64,000 bases of DNA from Alligator mississippiensis (Eukaryota; Chordata; Crocodylia; Alligatoridae): assembly GCF_030867095.1 (NCBI RefSeq), contig NC_081824.1, positions 239,904,719 through 239,968,718 of the forward strand, given 5' to 3'. How positions within the stretch are numbered: the stretch's first letter is position 1; the number at the start of each line of letters is the position of its first letter. The translations under genes and the position numbers were made by a program. Shown one piece after another: positions 1 to 12,604 of the stretch. Below the pieces are notes generated by a model, which ran no database searches, was not told the DNA's origin, and worked only from the letters and a program-made list of their open reading frames with translations.

Positions 1-1740
1 CCCTAAGGGGAGGAGAGTTCAGGATGAGTGGTTGCGCTTCAAGGGAGCAATCCTGAAAGCACAAGCAATATCTATCCCATCTCAGAAGAAAGGCAGCAAA
101 AGGGCACAGCAGCCCCCTTGGCTCTGCAAGGAACTAGTGGACATCCTGTGACTAAAAAGAAAGGCTTATAAAGGATGGAAGTCTGGATCTGGTCTGGACC
201 TGTAGGGAGTGAACCAGGAAAGCCAAGGCTGCAACTGAACTCCAACTGGTTACACATATCAAGGATAATAAAAAGTCCTTTTTTAGACATGTGGGGAGCC
301 AGAGAAAAAGCAAGGGTAACACTGGACCCCTGCTAAACCATATGGGTCAACTGACAACCGACGCCTGGGAAAAAGCCAACATGCTCAATGGGTATTTTGC
401 ATCAGTTTTTCACCAGCCCCTGCTCAATACGGTATGTGATGGCCAGGGTGAGGGAGAGCTATTACCCTTCATCAATGTTGACCATGTGAAAAAACACCTT
501 GAGAGGCTAGATACCTTCAAGTCAGCTGCCCCAGACAGCTTACACCCCAGGGTACTTAAGGAGCTGGAAAGCATCATAGCTCAGCCACTGGCACGGATCT
601 TTGAGAACTTGTGGCACTCAGGCGAAGTACCAGAAGACTGGAAGAAGGCTAATGTGGTGTCTATCTTCAAGAAAGGGAGGAAAGTAGATCCAGGGAACTA
701 CAGGCCCATCAGGCTCACTTCCATCCCCGGGAAGATCTTGGAAAAAATCATCAAAGACACCATTCTTGACAAACTGGCTGAAGGCAACTTCTTGAGGGAT
801 AGCCAGCACGGGTATATTGCAGGTTGGTCTTGCCTGATCAATCTCATCTCCCATGACCAGGTGACCTATCACCTGAACAAGGGAGAAGAGATTAATGTCA
901 TATACCTCGACTTTAAAAAAGCTTTCGATCTGGTATCCCATGACTGTCTCATAGAAAAACTGGCCAATTGCAGCCTTAGCTACATCACAGTTCACTCACT
1001 GGCTGGGGAATTGGCTTTGAGGTCGGACCCAGAGAGTGGTAATTGACAGAAGTCAATCATTGTGGTGTGCCATGATCAGTGGGGTCTCTCAAGGCTCCAT
1101 CCTTGGGCGGGCCTATCCTTTTCAACATCTTCATTAATGATGTGGACATTGGTGTCAGAAGTGGACTGGCCAAGTTCACTGATGACACCAAACTTTGGGG
1201 GAAAGGATCCACACCTAAAGACAGGATGATGATCCAGGCTGACCTTGATGGGCTCAGAAAATGTGCAGATGAGAACCTGATGGCCTTCAACTTTGAAAAA
1301 TGCAAGGTACTCCACCCTGGCAAGAAAAACCTGCAGCATGATTATAGGCTTGGCAGTGCTACGCTTGCTAGCACCACGGTTGAAAGGGACTTGGGGGTCA
1401 TGATTGACCACAAGAAGAATATGAGCCCCCAATGTGATGTTGCAGCTGGCAAAGCAAACAAAACTCTGGCTTGCATCCATAGATGCTTCTCTAGCAAATC
1501 CCAGGATGTCAGCCTCCTGCTGTACTCAGTCTTGGTGAAGCCACAGCTGGAGTACAGTATCCAATTCTGGGCTCCACAATTTTAAAAGGATGTGGAGAAG
1601 CTTGAGAGAGTCCAGAGGAGAGCCAAGTGCATGATCAGAGGGCAGGAAAACATGACTTATGATGAGAGGTTGAGAGCTATGGGACTCTTCAGCCTGGAAA
1701 AGTGCAGGCTCAGGGGGTACCTGGTGGCTGCCTATAAGTA
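1..1740 (+). mobile_element. CR1 LINE, ORF2 linker and reverse transcriptase, 3' end missing
   Basis: CR1 non-LTR retrotransposon copying itself by target-primed reverse transcription. The window opens inside ORF2, in the linker after the endonuclease (text like PPWLCKELVD near 110-150). Reverse transcriptase follows from about 370: FKSAAPDSLHPRV at about 510-555, ANVVSIFKKGRK at about 648-685, [13 protein letters not shown] at about 903-941. The catalytic box reads FTDDTKLWG at about 1,175-1,201, where CR1 usually has FADD. The ERDLGVMIDH block and the ERVQRRAKCMIRGQE block follow. The frame shifts once near 1,045-1,079, and stops interrupt the linker and the region near 1,585. Homology ends abruptly around 1,740 inside the LVAAYKY block, so the CR1 3' tail is absent. 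This is a dead copy. Confidence 0.93.
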
Positions 1741-4169
1741 TATTTATACTTTAAATCTGTGTCTGTATACAGGGGCATGCGGTGTTGAGGATGATGGGGC
1801 AGAGGGGAAGATGTTCAGGGGAGTAGGAGAGGAAATGTGGACTGGGCTGGGGGTTTACTGCTTTCATGCCAGTGGTTTCAGGGAAGGGGGATTACGCACT
1901 GTCACCTACATCTGAACCACTCCACCCCCCTGGGTGAGAAGGATAACTATACCTCTTGGTGGGCTAGGCAGGTGGGGGACCAAGGCAAATAGCAACCCAC
2001 ATTTTCAAAAAGATTTCATAAACATTTCAAAAACATCCCACACTACAACAGACCTGCAAAAGCCATATGTGGCACTACACAAACAGACTGACAGTGGATC
2101 CTGGGCAGGGAACTGGAGGGTTCCAGTGGTAGTCCCCTTTGGAAACTGTACGAAGAAATGAGCTTGGGAATGCTGGCAAATGTAGTCCAAAACAAACAAA
2201 CAAACAAACAAACAAACAAACAAGAAGAGCTGGCTGCCACCATCAACATAGACAGCAATTGCCAATCAACCGGGCAGCAACAAACACTCACCCACCCACT
2301 ACTCTAAACCCTGAATATTTTATGATATCATAGTAGTTATTATGACAGTTATAGTAAATAAAAGAAAAAACGCATATTTGTAACATGGTGGGATGCGAAG
2401 GGAAAGGAACAGGAAGGGAGGATTCTTGGGGCATGTCTTTGGGATTTCGATAGGGTCTTTGGGATCACATACTGATGGAGAGAGACCAGACAAACTGAGC
2501 ATAGGCAGGTGCAAATGACAAGGATTTTGGGGTGACCATGCCCAGGCAAGACTCCCAGTGAGAGTCCGGGGGTGAGGGCTAGGGAGACCAGTTGGTTTTC
2601 CCCCTGCTGCAATACATAAGGAAAGACAATGTAGTGGTAAATTGGTATTTGATTCCCCCTACTGAAATCTGCGAAGAATAACACATGAGGCTTAACTTAC
2701 TTGAAATTGCTGTTCATACAAACACAAATGCAGCACACCAAAAAAAAAAAGCTGCGTTAAAATTTTCAGGCACTCTATGTTAATGCCCATGTCATCTACA
2801 CACACCCCTAGAGGCTACACAGCTATGTTTCAATGGAGCTATACAACTGCCTACCTCTAAGGTCAACCTTGTAAGAATGACTCACAAAACAATTTTGCAT
2901 CAGGCGCTAAACTATCTGTAACAGGCGGCCTTTGAGGGCTAGGTCTTGAGTTAGCCTGCCCCACTGCCTAGGGCAGTCTGCCCTGACTCACCTTCCATGA
3001 CTTGAATGTTATCATGATGTATCAAGCAGCAGGCTGCCTATTCATTGCCCTGATGCCGGGGGGGGGTGCTATCCACAGCTCTGTACCTTCCCTTCACCAT
3101 GGCCCATGCCTCACAGATGGCATCCAAAATATTATTACTTCCTTGCTTCAGGCCTGGCCAGACTCAGTCCATTGTTGGCATCTTCCACACTCACACTCCC
3201 TCCGCCCCGCTCTCACAGGGGCCTTTTGCATTCCACCCATCACTGGGCCACTCTCTACTACCCTGCTTCTTTGAGTGACCCCTTGGGTCTTCAGGCTTTG
3301 CTACTCACTCTCTGGCATGGCACATGCACACCTTCAGTTTGCTCAAGCTCCCCTACTCTACACAGAACCATCCTTGTGCCAAACACTAGGCTGACTCTGC
3401 TCCTGGCCCCTCACCGAGTGAAATCCTTCCTAGCTCAGTCTTGTGGGGGTTGGCTTTTGTGCAGTCCTTTAAGCCACTGAGAGACCCTACTCTGCAAACC
3501 ATCCTGGTGTAGCCTGTCATGCCTGCTTGTGCAGACCCTACTCTACACCCCAAACACACAGCCCTTCAGGCATTACCATTCACTCTACTCTGTGTGGGCC
3601 TCCAGTAAAACACTAGTGCCATGCTGGGGCCTCTGGGGTCCTACACCCCTGCAGGGCTCAGGTGCCTCTCTCTAGGCATGCCTAGCTCATCTCTCTGCCC
3701 TCACACTAGGGCCACTCTCTCACAGGCTGATGATTACCGACTGAAGAGTGGGGGGTGAGGATAAGGCACTCCTACCCACCTTTCACCAGGGAGATAACTG
3801 GCCTGGCATTTCTTGGGGGCTGTTCCACCACAAATGGCCCTGCCAGGTCACCCTTCCCAGCAGGGTGCAGTTCCAGGTCATGCCCAGGATAGGGAGCCTC
3901 CAAATCTCCCCATAGATCCTTCCCTTACCTCCAAGATGTTCCCTGAACAGCTCAGCTAGATGTTGCCTCCTTGGCTACTAGCAGCAGACTGCTGCCCCGG
4001 CCTGTGTGTGCTGGGTCCTAAAATGGCTGCCCTAATCAAGCACCTGCCAGCTGCCTAGCTCCAGCCCTTATAGTGGCAGGCACCCAAAGGTGCACTGCCA
4101 TGCTATGAAAGGATGAAAATGTTCCTAAACCACCCTACCTTCAGAGAAGACTTATTTCTCTAGTTTATC
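1741..4169. other. Unassigned sequence between two CR1 copies
   Basis: No gene is recognised. The stretch holds a CAAA microsatellite near 2,189-2,223, a short A run near 2,740, and a C-rich, pyrimidine-biased section from about 3,060 to 4,110. Short open frames on both strands look like chance products of this composition. The C-rich section could be an old LTR, but I could not define its ends. Confidence 0.5.
2189..2223. repeat. (CAAA)n microsatellite
   Basis: About eight uninterrupted CAAA/ACAA units can be read directly. A short lysine/glutamine/threonine-rich open frame across it is a by-product. Confidence 0.9.
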
Positions 4170-4383
4170 TCATGCACAACAAGAACAAATTTGCAGATGA
4201 CACTAAGATGTGGGGAGAAGTGACCATGCTAGAAGGGAGGGACAGACTGCAATTGAATGTGGACAGGCTACAGGCGTGGGCGGTTGAGAATAAGATGGGA
4301 TTCAATACTGACAAGTGCAAGGTACTGAACCTAGGGAGAAAGAAGCAGCAGCATACCTACAGGCTGGGGAACTCCCTTCTCAT

Positions 4384-4551
4384 CAGCACAGAGGCAGAAA
4401 AGGATCTTGGAGTCATTATAGACCCCGGCTGCAGCCAGCTCTGAGGTAGGTCCTAGCTGCATTGAACAGGGTCCCCTGGGCCTGGGGCTGAGATGCAGCC
4501 AGCTCTGGGGGCAGCACAGAGGCAGAAAAGGATCTTGGAGTCATTATAGAC
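4384..4551 (+). repeat. Perfect 40-bp direct duplication with 88-bp filler inside CR1
   Basis: Bases 4,384-4,423 and 4,512-4,551 are identical over 40 bp (CR1 ORF2 text AEKDLGVII). Between them lies an 88-bp non-CR1 stretch whose ends both carry GCAGCCAGCTCTG. Either a small insertion made a long target duplication, or break repair filled in and copied the neighbour. Confidence 0.85.
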
Positions 4552-4812
4552 TCCAAGATGAACATGGGCCACCGATGTGGGGACACAGTCAGGAAGGCTA
4601 ACCGCACCTTGTTATGCATCCACAGATGCATTGTGAGCAGGTCCAAGGAGGTGATCCTCCCCACCTATATGACATCGGTCAGGCCACTGTTGGAGTACTG
4701 TGTCCAGTTCTGGGTGCTGCACTTCAGGAAGGATGTGGACAACATCGAGAGAGTCCAGAGGAGGGTCACTCACACGATCAGGGGGCAGCAGGGCAGGCCC
4801 TATGAGGAGAGG

Positions 4813-5572
4813 TGTAGCAGGGCACTAAGGTGGCCTGCTACTCTAGGACTAGAGATAAGAACCCAGGTGCAGGTTGCCGGGACAACTAGTTAATGAGGGA
4901 GCTAGTGGCCCACACCTACCAGAGGTCAGCTGACCGGAAGCGGCAGGGTCTGGCCCACATATAAACCCCAGGGCTGAGGCCAGGAAGGGGGTTTCCTGTC
5001 AGCAGCCAAGGGGGAAAGGGGCTCTCCCAGAGCAAACAAAGGGAAGAGGCCTGACTGCAGGTACGGCCCCTGATACTGGTGAGGGATACCAGAGAGGGTG
5101 CAGAGCGAGACAGGGCTGCGGAGGTCCCGAGCACCAGAGAGGGCGCAGACTGAGACAGGGCTGTGAAGGGCCTGAGCGCCAGAGTGGGTTCAGAGAGAGA
5201 CGAGGCTGCGGAGAGCCCAGGGAGGACCAGGGGGCTACATTATAACAAGGCCCAGACTGAACAACATCAGTTCCATCTGCAAGGCTTGGGGTGTGGTAAA
5301 GGTATAGTTGGAGACACGCATAGCCCATAAGACCAAGGTGCCCCGAAACACTCAATACAGAATGGGGCAACAAAGGATTCAGGAGCCCCGGGACTGGTGT
5401 ACAGCAAGAAACTCTGTTCTGTTCAAGATGATGGAAAGGCAGTCTCCCTATTATATATTTTTCATCAAAGATGTGGTGGGTGAGAATTGAGGGTGCCCTT
5501 TAGGCCAGCTTGGTACGGTAAGGTGGGGCTTAGGGGAGATCATGATGACCCCAAGGACCCCAAACTGTTACA
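4813..5572 (+). mobile_element. Solo LTR of an endogenous retrovirus-like element, 760 bp
   Basis: The segment begins TGTAGCAG and ends TGTTACA, as LTRs do (TG...CA with inverted ends). It is flanked by a 5-bp target duplication AGAGG (4,808-4,812 and 5,573-5,577). It sits exactly inside the CR1 text for EERL, which is restored when it is removed. A TATAAA box lies at 4,960-4,965. No internal retroviral genes are present, so it is a solo LTR left by recombination. The 5-bp duplication fits ERVL-like or other LTR families; the family is not identified. It is younger than its host CR1. Confidence 0.8.
5090..5222 (+). repeat. Three imperfect tandem units of about 43 bp within the LTR
   Basis: Three successive units each carry a CCAGAGNGGGYNCAGA core followed by GAGAC and GGCTGYGGAG. 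They lie in the middle of the 760-bp LTR and are probably part of the family sequence. Confidence 0.7.
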
Positions 5573-5975
5573 AGAGGCTACAAGACCTGAACCTGTTCAG
5601 CCTCTACAAGAGAAGGCTGAGAGGGGATCTGGTGGCCATCTATAAACTGGCCAAGGGAGACCAGCAGGCAATGGGAGAGTCCCTGTTCCCCCAAGCACTA
5701 CTGGGAGTAACAAGGAATAACGGCCATAAGTTGATGAAGAGTAGGTTCAGGCTAGATATCAGGAGGCACTACTTCACAGTCAGGGCAGCTAGGATCTGAA
5801 ACCAACTTCCAAGGGAAGTGGTGCTCGCTCCTACCCTGGGGGTCTTCAAAAGGAGGCTAGAATTGTACCTTGCTGGGGTCATTTGACCCCAGCATTCTTT
5901 CCTGCCTATGGCAGGGGGTCAGACTTGATCTGCTCAGGTCCCTTCTGACCCTACCAACTATGAAACTATGAAACA

Positions 5976-8900
5976 AAAAGAAAAACAAAGAAGATGGAAG
6001 AATACAGAGATTAGTGGGTGTGCAGAGAAGAAGGGTGCAGGGCAAGAAGAATAGATTATATTTAGCAATTCTGCACAGGGAGGGAACTGTACTTAGTCTA
6101 AGAAACATCTTTATAGTATGCTCTAAGAGTCTTACACACACAGGCCTGACTTGACAGCCAAGACAGACAGCCCCTTGATAGGCAACTCCAAAAAGGAGGA
6201 AAAACCCATGCACACTTCCAGGGTGTATTTTGGGATGAAGCCAGATGAAACCCGTTTTTCTCCTTGCTGGCTGACATCCCAGACAGCCCCATCCTTATGG
6301 TGTTCTCAAAGATCAGAATCTACTGTCCATGGCACTGTGCTATGTAGAGTTCACTTCTACCCTACACTGAGCAGTTGCACCTGACCAGAATTTGTGCTCT
6401 TTGCTCTCCTGTATAACGGAGAAGAAGAGGAATCGAGTGACCCTACAAATACCCTACAAAAAAAAGAAACATTGAGCCACCAATGAAATGCATCTACCTC
6501 TGAGGAAAGAAGTTCAAAAAGAGATATAAACTTCATATCACAACAGAAAAACACACATGACACACCATCTTGGGGACATGTCACATGCCACAAATGTAGT
6601 TATTGAGCTTACATCATATACATACTCACACACCATCTTCACCCAGGGGAGCATGATAACACAGCAGAGAAGGGGGAAAATTACATTATGTTCCAAACCC
6701 ATGTACACATCACACACTGAGGACATTCTTCTGCAGAGACAACATTCAGCAATGAGGGTGATGGTATAATTCAGAGGTGCCAGTGCTGTGGGACTTCCTG
6801 GAAGGACTGAAAATTTGAGGGGGAGGGGGTAAGCATGTGGTGGGGGGCACTTCTGTATCCTGACATATGGAACACCACTGGGGATGTGTGTCATTTGCAG
6901 AGAAGCAAGCAATGGGTACGTTAATCCCCATAGCTCATGAACCTGTGGCAGTTAATACTGCTGCTGCTTGCTCTGTTACCACCACTCAGTCTGGAACCAG
7001 CTCACAAGAAGCCCCATGGTCTGCATACAGCCTGGATGAGCCAAGGCAATTTGATATCACTGGCATAAAGTGTTCACAGTTTTCTCAACATGTGTCTGCA
7101 GCAACATTTCTAAGAGTCAACTACTGTATTTTTTCATATTCTTTATGCACCTTTCCCCCCAAAATCAGTCCCCCAAACTTGTGGTGCATGTATTAAGTGG
7201 GGAAGCTGATTTTCTGCCTGAGAGAGAAGCACCCTGCATTGATTCCTCTTCCACAGTACAATAACTGTTGCATTATTATTCAGACGTCTGAGGGAGTCAG
7301 TTAATCAGAGTGCTCACTGTTCTTTACTCCAGAGATGTTTACAGTCAGCTCTCTTTTTTAAGTCTTGATGTTCCACTAATCAAGTCTTTCTAAGGGCAGT
7401 TTTACTGTCTGCTAGCTGCTCCTGGTGTCTCTCCTCCTAGTTGCTCCTGGTCTTATAACCTTGGAGGCTCTTTAGCTTTTTTCAAAATCAATGATCCACC
7501 CATGGAAACCACTCTTAATGAGCAGCTATTGTTTCAGCTTTAGTTAAGCAGGAAACAGGGGGGGGGGGGGGGCGGGGGGGAGCTGTCAGATAAAGATTAG
7601 CCTCAGTCCCTGTTCTGTGCATCCATAACTATAGAAAAATTCTTCATTCTGCCTTCCAAAAACCATGTTTATTTTATATATGTTGTATATAAGAAAATAT
7701 GGCATTTCCACTTCAAAAGAAAGGACAGCTACTGTGACTAGGAGTGAGCATGCATCATTTAAAATCCCGAATTATTGCAAAGGACCAGATCAAGGAGATG
7801 AAGGAAGCAGATGATAAATTTTGACTGAAAGCTCTTCAGACACAAAGAAAACAGAAACCTAGCTTTAAGTAACACTCTACCCAAACGCTACATTGTTGTT
7901 ACTGGGAAAATACATGCAACTACAACAATAAAAACTGAAAAAATGGGGAAAGTGCTTACTTTCTTTTTAGAAAAAACCCTAATTAGCAACTGAAATACAA
8001 TTATTAGTAAAACTATGTCTATGTTCATGATGATTAGCTTTCATCAGTCACTGGCAAATCTGAATACTAGCAAAATACACATATAGATATTTTTTTGATC
8101 ACTTCACAAAAACAAAGTTAGTAAATGCTGGTTATTTGTAGCATAACCTTTCTGCAGACACCTCAGCTGATGTCAGGTAATTATTTGTCACCCAAATCTA
8201 ATACTTTCCATCACGTGCCAGGCCATTTTCCTGGGATCCACGTGCTGTGATATGGATCAGAGATACCTTTGCCATCCGTCACTACTGCAAATCACTAGAG
8301 CTGGATTCATCTGCCCATGTTTACCTAGCAACCAAAGTCGCGTTGCTAATATGAAGGTCGCCCCATATGAACCCGTCAATCAGCAAACTAGCATTTTCAA
8401 CCCCACACTAATATTGCTGCTAAGTTCAAGAGAAATTTTAACCCTTTCCTGTTTTTGAGTGGCTACACACATCTCTGCTTCATAAAGGGAAATTCCAAAG
8501 TTAAACCAGATATGACCTTTCCCAAATGGAATATAAAAATAGGATGCATAATAAATATCCATAAAAAAATAGATATGCATGTGGTCTTAGACTATATTTA
8601 GAATTGTAATTTTCCTTCCAAAATAACTTGCAGTACAAAAAGAATATTTAAATTCTAAATGTAGTATTTATGTTTCAAAATATATATATCATCTCTGTAC
8701 ATTACGCTGTGCCAGATACTGTGTGTACTAGGAATACAAGCAATTTTAATTTTTAAAAGTCAAGACACTTTAATAACAACTTAAAATTATTTCTTCATTT
8801 GTTTATTTCTTATGTGATTTGGCTGAAGATATATATAAGATTGTAAAAGTGTAATTGGGCAGCTGATCACATTTAGGAAATGTTAATATCATATACCTTT

Positions 8901-10304
8901 TAATTTCTTACAGATATACTGCTTCAGTTATTTTTTGTGATTAAAGACAGCTCCAAATTAATTTGTATCCATTTTCAATTCAAAATGTGAGCTGGTATGA
9001 TCAGATATATAGGTCACTGATCTGTTTCTTTTCCCCGATTGAATGTGTAACTCTTAATACTTTGAAATATACTTTCTATCATTGAGAAACTGTTTTAAAA
9101 AATAAGGAACATTTTAAGTATTTTTTACAATGTTTGCCTTGCCTATCTTTATTTACCAATGATATTTGAAATCATCAGCTTGTATCCTTAAAGTTCTGAG
9201 ATAGCTACATCACCCTAGCATCACTCCTTTGGACTCAGCAATTTTGGCTTGTTCAGTGTTTTGTTACTTAAATAAAATCTAGTGACAAGTCATTAGAATG
9301 ATTGTGATGAGAAAGAGGCATCAGTAGCATTCTGTAGTGACAGAAGTGTCAGTGTTTCCATTGATAGAACTCAGTGATGAATATGGCATAACAACCTGGA
9401 TAGATTAAACTGGATTACAAATGCATATGCTTACTGCAAATTACTATCTGGCAGAAAAAGCTCCTCTGTGCCTGTTCCACTGCCAGACATCCAGGCGATT
9501 TCAACATACTTTCTGGCATTGTAGTGGCAAGGTGCTTTCAAGAGAAGACATTCCAGTCATTCTCCAAATTCTAGCTCATGGGAATCCAGTGAAATCTGAC
9601 ACATCATGTAGACCCTCCCTCCTTAAGCCTTTCCTGTTTGAATTTGTATTGGCCAGAAATACACATGGCCAAAAGGACCTGCAGGTCTGAGTGTACAGTG
9701 CTGTCACTTGCATCATTAATTGTGATTAAGCACAATTAAGAACTAACTGTGATACCTTATTATCCTATGGTTTTAATCTGAAATATTTTTATTTTATATA
9801 TTTCTTAAAAACCTATTTGAATCGTTTTGCTAGAAACAAATCTCACTCACCTCATTCCTCTGAGAAACAGAAAGTACCTACGACCATGCTAGAACTACTG
9901 TTTACAACAACATGAAACCACTATGAGTTGTGATGACTTTAGTGGAACTCCTTGTTTGAGCAAAGAAAGCCGGATTTGTTCCTCATATTTGTGCCTTTAA
10001 AATGGATGTTTCAGTGAATCATTCATTTCAAACCAGAGGTATAACAGGACAGGTCTTTACCCTGTACAACAGTAACAGCTAGGGTGACAATGGCAACTTA
10101 TTTTGCCCTCTCTCCCTCACTCCTAAGTGGGCACTCCTTTCAAATGCCCCCACAGCCTGAAACTTTTCTTCCCAAACTCTTCAACAAATGTGGGCAATGA
10201 ACTTGTTCATAGAAATCAGGCTCAACTGGAGAACAATTCATTGTATGGGAGAGGGGTAAATTTGTAAATGCTGGGTGTACCTACACATGCACTTTACCGT
10301 GGAG
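5976..10304. other. AT-rich sequence with no recognised gene
   Basis: No CR1, hAT or host exon signature is seen. Open frames are short and lack recognisable domains. There is a G run at 7,558-7,580. Near 9,710-9,735 a small palindrome (AATTGTGATTAAGCACAATT) resembles the ends of some reptile repeats but is too short to assign. Confidence 0.5.
7558..7580 (+). repeat. Poly-G run (about 23 bases, one C)
   Basis: Near-pure G run interrupted by one C, in otherwise AT-rich sequence. It can in principle form a G-quadruplex. Assembly length here is uncertain. Confidence 0.9.
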
Positions 10305-10994
10305 TTCATAGATTCATAGATGCTAGGGTCAAAAGGGACCTCAACAGATCATCAAGTCCGAGCCTCTGCCTAGGCAGGAAAAAGTGCTGGGATCAGATGA
10401 CCCCAACCATATGCCTATCCAATCTTCTCTTAAAGACCCCCAAGGTAAGGGAGAGCACCACCTCCCTTGGAAGGTCATTCCAAATTCTGGCCACCATGAA
10501 GAAGTTTTTCCTGATATCTAGCCTAAATCTGTTCTCTGTCGGTTTGTGACCATTGTTCCTTGTAAACAGAGCATCTCCAATCCCTTGCTGCATCCCCCTA
10601 ATGAATTTGTAGGCAGCCACAAGATTACCTCTCAGCCTTCTCTTGCAGAGGCTGAAGAGATCCACGTCCCTTAGCCTCTCCTCAGAGGACTTGGCCTGTA
10701 AACCCTTAACCATGTGAGTGGCTTTCCTCTGGACCCTTTCGAAGCTATTCATATCCTTCCTAAAGTACAGCACCCAAAATTGGACTCAGTACTCCAACTG
10801 CCATCTGACCAAAGCCGCATAAAGGGGAAGTATCACCTCCTTGGTTCTATTTGTCATGAATCTACTGATGCATGATAAAGTGCAGTTAGCTTTGCTGATG
10901 ATTTCGTCACATTGATGACTCATGTTTATCTTGGAGTCCACTACGACTGAGATTCCTTTCTGCTTCTGTTGCAGCTGAGAGGGTAATTTCCTAG

Positions 10995-11939
10995 CTAGTA
11001 GGTGTACTGGATATTTTTATGCCCTAGGTGCAGCATTCTGCATTTGTCCTTGTTGCTCTGCATCCTATTGTGTTCTGTCCACTTTTCCAACCTGTCCATG
11101 TCTACCTGCAATCGTTCCCTAACCTCTAGAGTGTTCACTTCACCCCACAATTTAGTATCATCTGCAAACTTGGACAGAGTATGCTTCACACCCACATCCA
11201 AGTCACTGATGAAGACATTGAAGAGTACAGGTCCAATGACTGAGCCTTGTGGGACCTTACTACCCACCTCCTTCCAGGTCGATACCGACCTGTCTACTAC
11301 CACTCTCTGGGTGCAACACCCAAGACAATTTGCCACCCACTGGACTGTGTAAACATCTAAGTCACAGCTTCTTAATTTATTTATGAGAATGGGATGAGAT
11401 ACCATATGGAAGGCCTTCCTAAAATCCAGGAAAATGACATCCACCTTTATTCGTGGTTCTAAGCATTTTGTGACCTGGTCATAAAACAAAACTAGATTAG
11501 TCAGGCATGATATACCTGCTATGAATCCATGCTGGTTGCCCTGCTGCATTATTTTTTCTGCTGGACTCCCACAAATATGATCCTTAATAATCTTTTCAAA
11601 TACTTTTCCAGGGACGGAGGTGACACAGACTAGCCTATAATTACTCGGGTCCTCCTTTCTCCCCTTCTTGAAAATAGAGACCACATTGGCCTTTTTCCAG
11701 TCCTGAGGAACCTGACCAATCCACCACAAGTGCTTAAATAGCCATGCCAGTGGTTCTGCTCTGACACTGGCCAATTCCTTCAGTACTCTCAGATACAGCT
11801 CATCTGGGCCTGCTGACTTAAACACATCCATTCCATCCACGGGATGCTGCACCAAGTCAGCGTCAACAGTTTGTGGGCTGGTGTCCCTCTGATGTCCATC
11901 TAAGAACCTGTTAGGAGATTTATCTTGACTCTTGTTCAA
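10995..11939 (-). pseudogene. CR1 ORF2 reverse transcriptase, 314-codon open segment
   Basis: This is the polymerase core of the minus-strand CR1. Readable blocks in order are FKSAGPDELYLRV (residues about 40-52), ANVVSIFKKGRKEDPSNYR (about 83-101), GNQHGFIAGISCLTNL (about 134-149), DVIFLDFRKAFHMVSHP (about 169-185, first catalytic Asp), VPQGSVIGPVLFN (about 229-241) and [11 protein letters not shown] (about 258-268, catalytic Asp pair). The open segment is unusually long for a decayed copy, but the frame is lost on both sides: the upstream side is cut by the nested CR1 and the downstream C-terminal part lies in another frame (10,393-10,773). It is a remnant and not a host gene. Confidence 0.9.
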
Positions 11940-11941
11940 GA

Positions 11942-12604
11942 ATCATTATTGATTCCAAAATGAACATGGGCCGCCAATGTGGGGACGCGGTTAAGAAGGC
12001 TAACTGCACCTTGTCATGCATCCACATGTATCATGAGCAGGTCCAAGGAGGTGATCCTCCCCCCCCATGCAACACAGGTCAGGCTGCAATTGGAGTACTG
12101 TGTCCAGTTCTGGGTGCCGCACTTCAGGAGGGCTGTGGACAGCATCGAGAGGCTCCAGAGGAGGGCCACTTGCATGATCGGGGGCAGCAAGGCAGGCCCT
12201 AGGAGTGGTGGCTATGGGACCTGAACCTGTTTAGCCTCCACAAGCGAAGGCTGAGGGGGCATCTGGTGGCCATCTACAAACTGGCCAGGTGGGATGAGCA
12301 GGCTATGAGAGAGTCCCTGTTCCCCCAAGCCCTACCAGGAGTAACAAGGAATAACAACCATAAGTTGACTGACAGTAGATTCAGGCTAGAATATTTGAAG
12401 GTACTGCTTCACAGTCAGGGAAGCTAGGATCTGGAACCAACTTCCAAGGTAAATGGTGCTCGCTCCTACCCTGGGGGTCTTCAAAAGGAGGCTGGATAAT
12501 CACCTAGCCAGGGTTGTTTGACCCCAGCGTTCTTTCCTGCCCGTGGCAGGGGGTCAGACTTGACGATCTACTTAGGTCCCTTCTGACCCTACCAACTATG
12601 AAAC
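11942..12604 (+). mobile_element. CR1 LINE 3' fragment nested inside the minus-strand CR1
   Basis: The fragment begins within the DLGVIIDSKMNMG block (text IIIDSKMNMGRQCGD at about 11,942-11,985). It continues through LSCIH, YCVQFW and ERLQRRATCMI to the CR1 3' end, with GGGGTCAGACTTGACGATCT and a short ACTATGAAAC tail at about 12,595-12,604. Being 5'-truncated with its tail intact is normal for CR1. It lies in the reverse orientation to the element it entered and is the younger of the two. Small frameshifts are present, for example near 12,050 and 12,200. Confidence 0.92.

Larger units (their letters stand above)
4170..5975 (+). mobile_element. CR1 LINE 3' portion, interrupted by a solo LTR
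   Basis: Homology starts just before the reverse transcriptase catalytic box, KFADDTKMWGE at about 4,187-4,219. It continues through NTDKCKVLNLGRK and EKDLGVII (to about 4,420), the CIHRCI and YCVQFW blocks (about 4,610-4,715), and ERVQRR (about 4,749). The ERL..LNLFSL block is split by an LTR. The element ends in GGGGTCAGACTTGATC-like CR1 3' sequence and a short ACTATGAA tail at about 5,947-5,975. A 40-bp stretch is duplicated around 88 bp of filler at 4,384-4,551, which breaks the frame. The copy is 5'-truncated and inactive. Confidence 0.93.

Noticed and set aside
2917-4110. Possible old solo LTR (TGTAACAG near 2,917; TATAAG-like text on the minus strand near 4,070)
   Set aside because: I could not find a matching CA end or a target duplication, so boundaries and identity are unsupported.
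9710-9735. Palindrome AATTGTGATTAAGCACAATT as a regulatory or MITE end
   Set aside because: Too short and without a partner; may be a relic of an old repeat.
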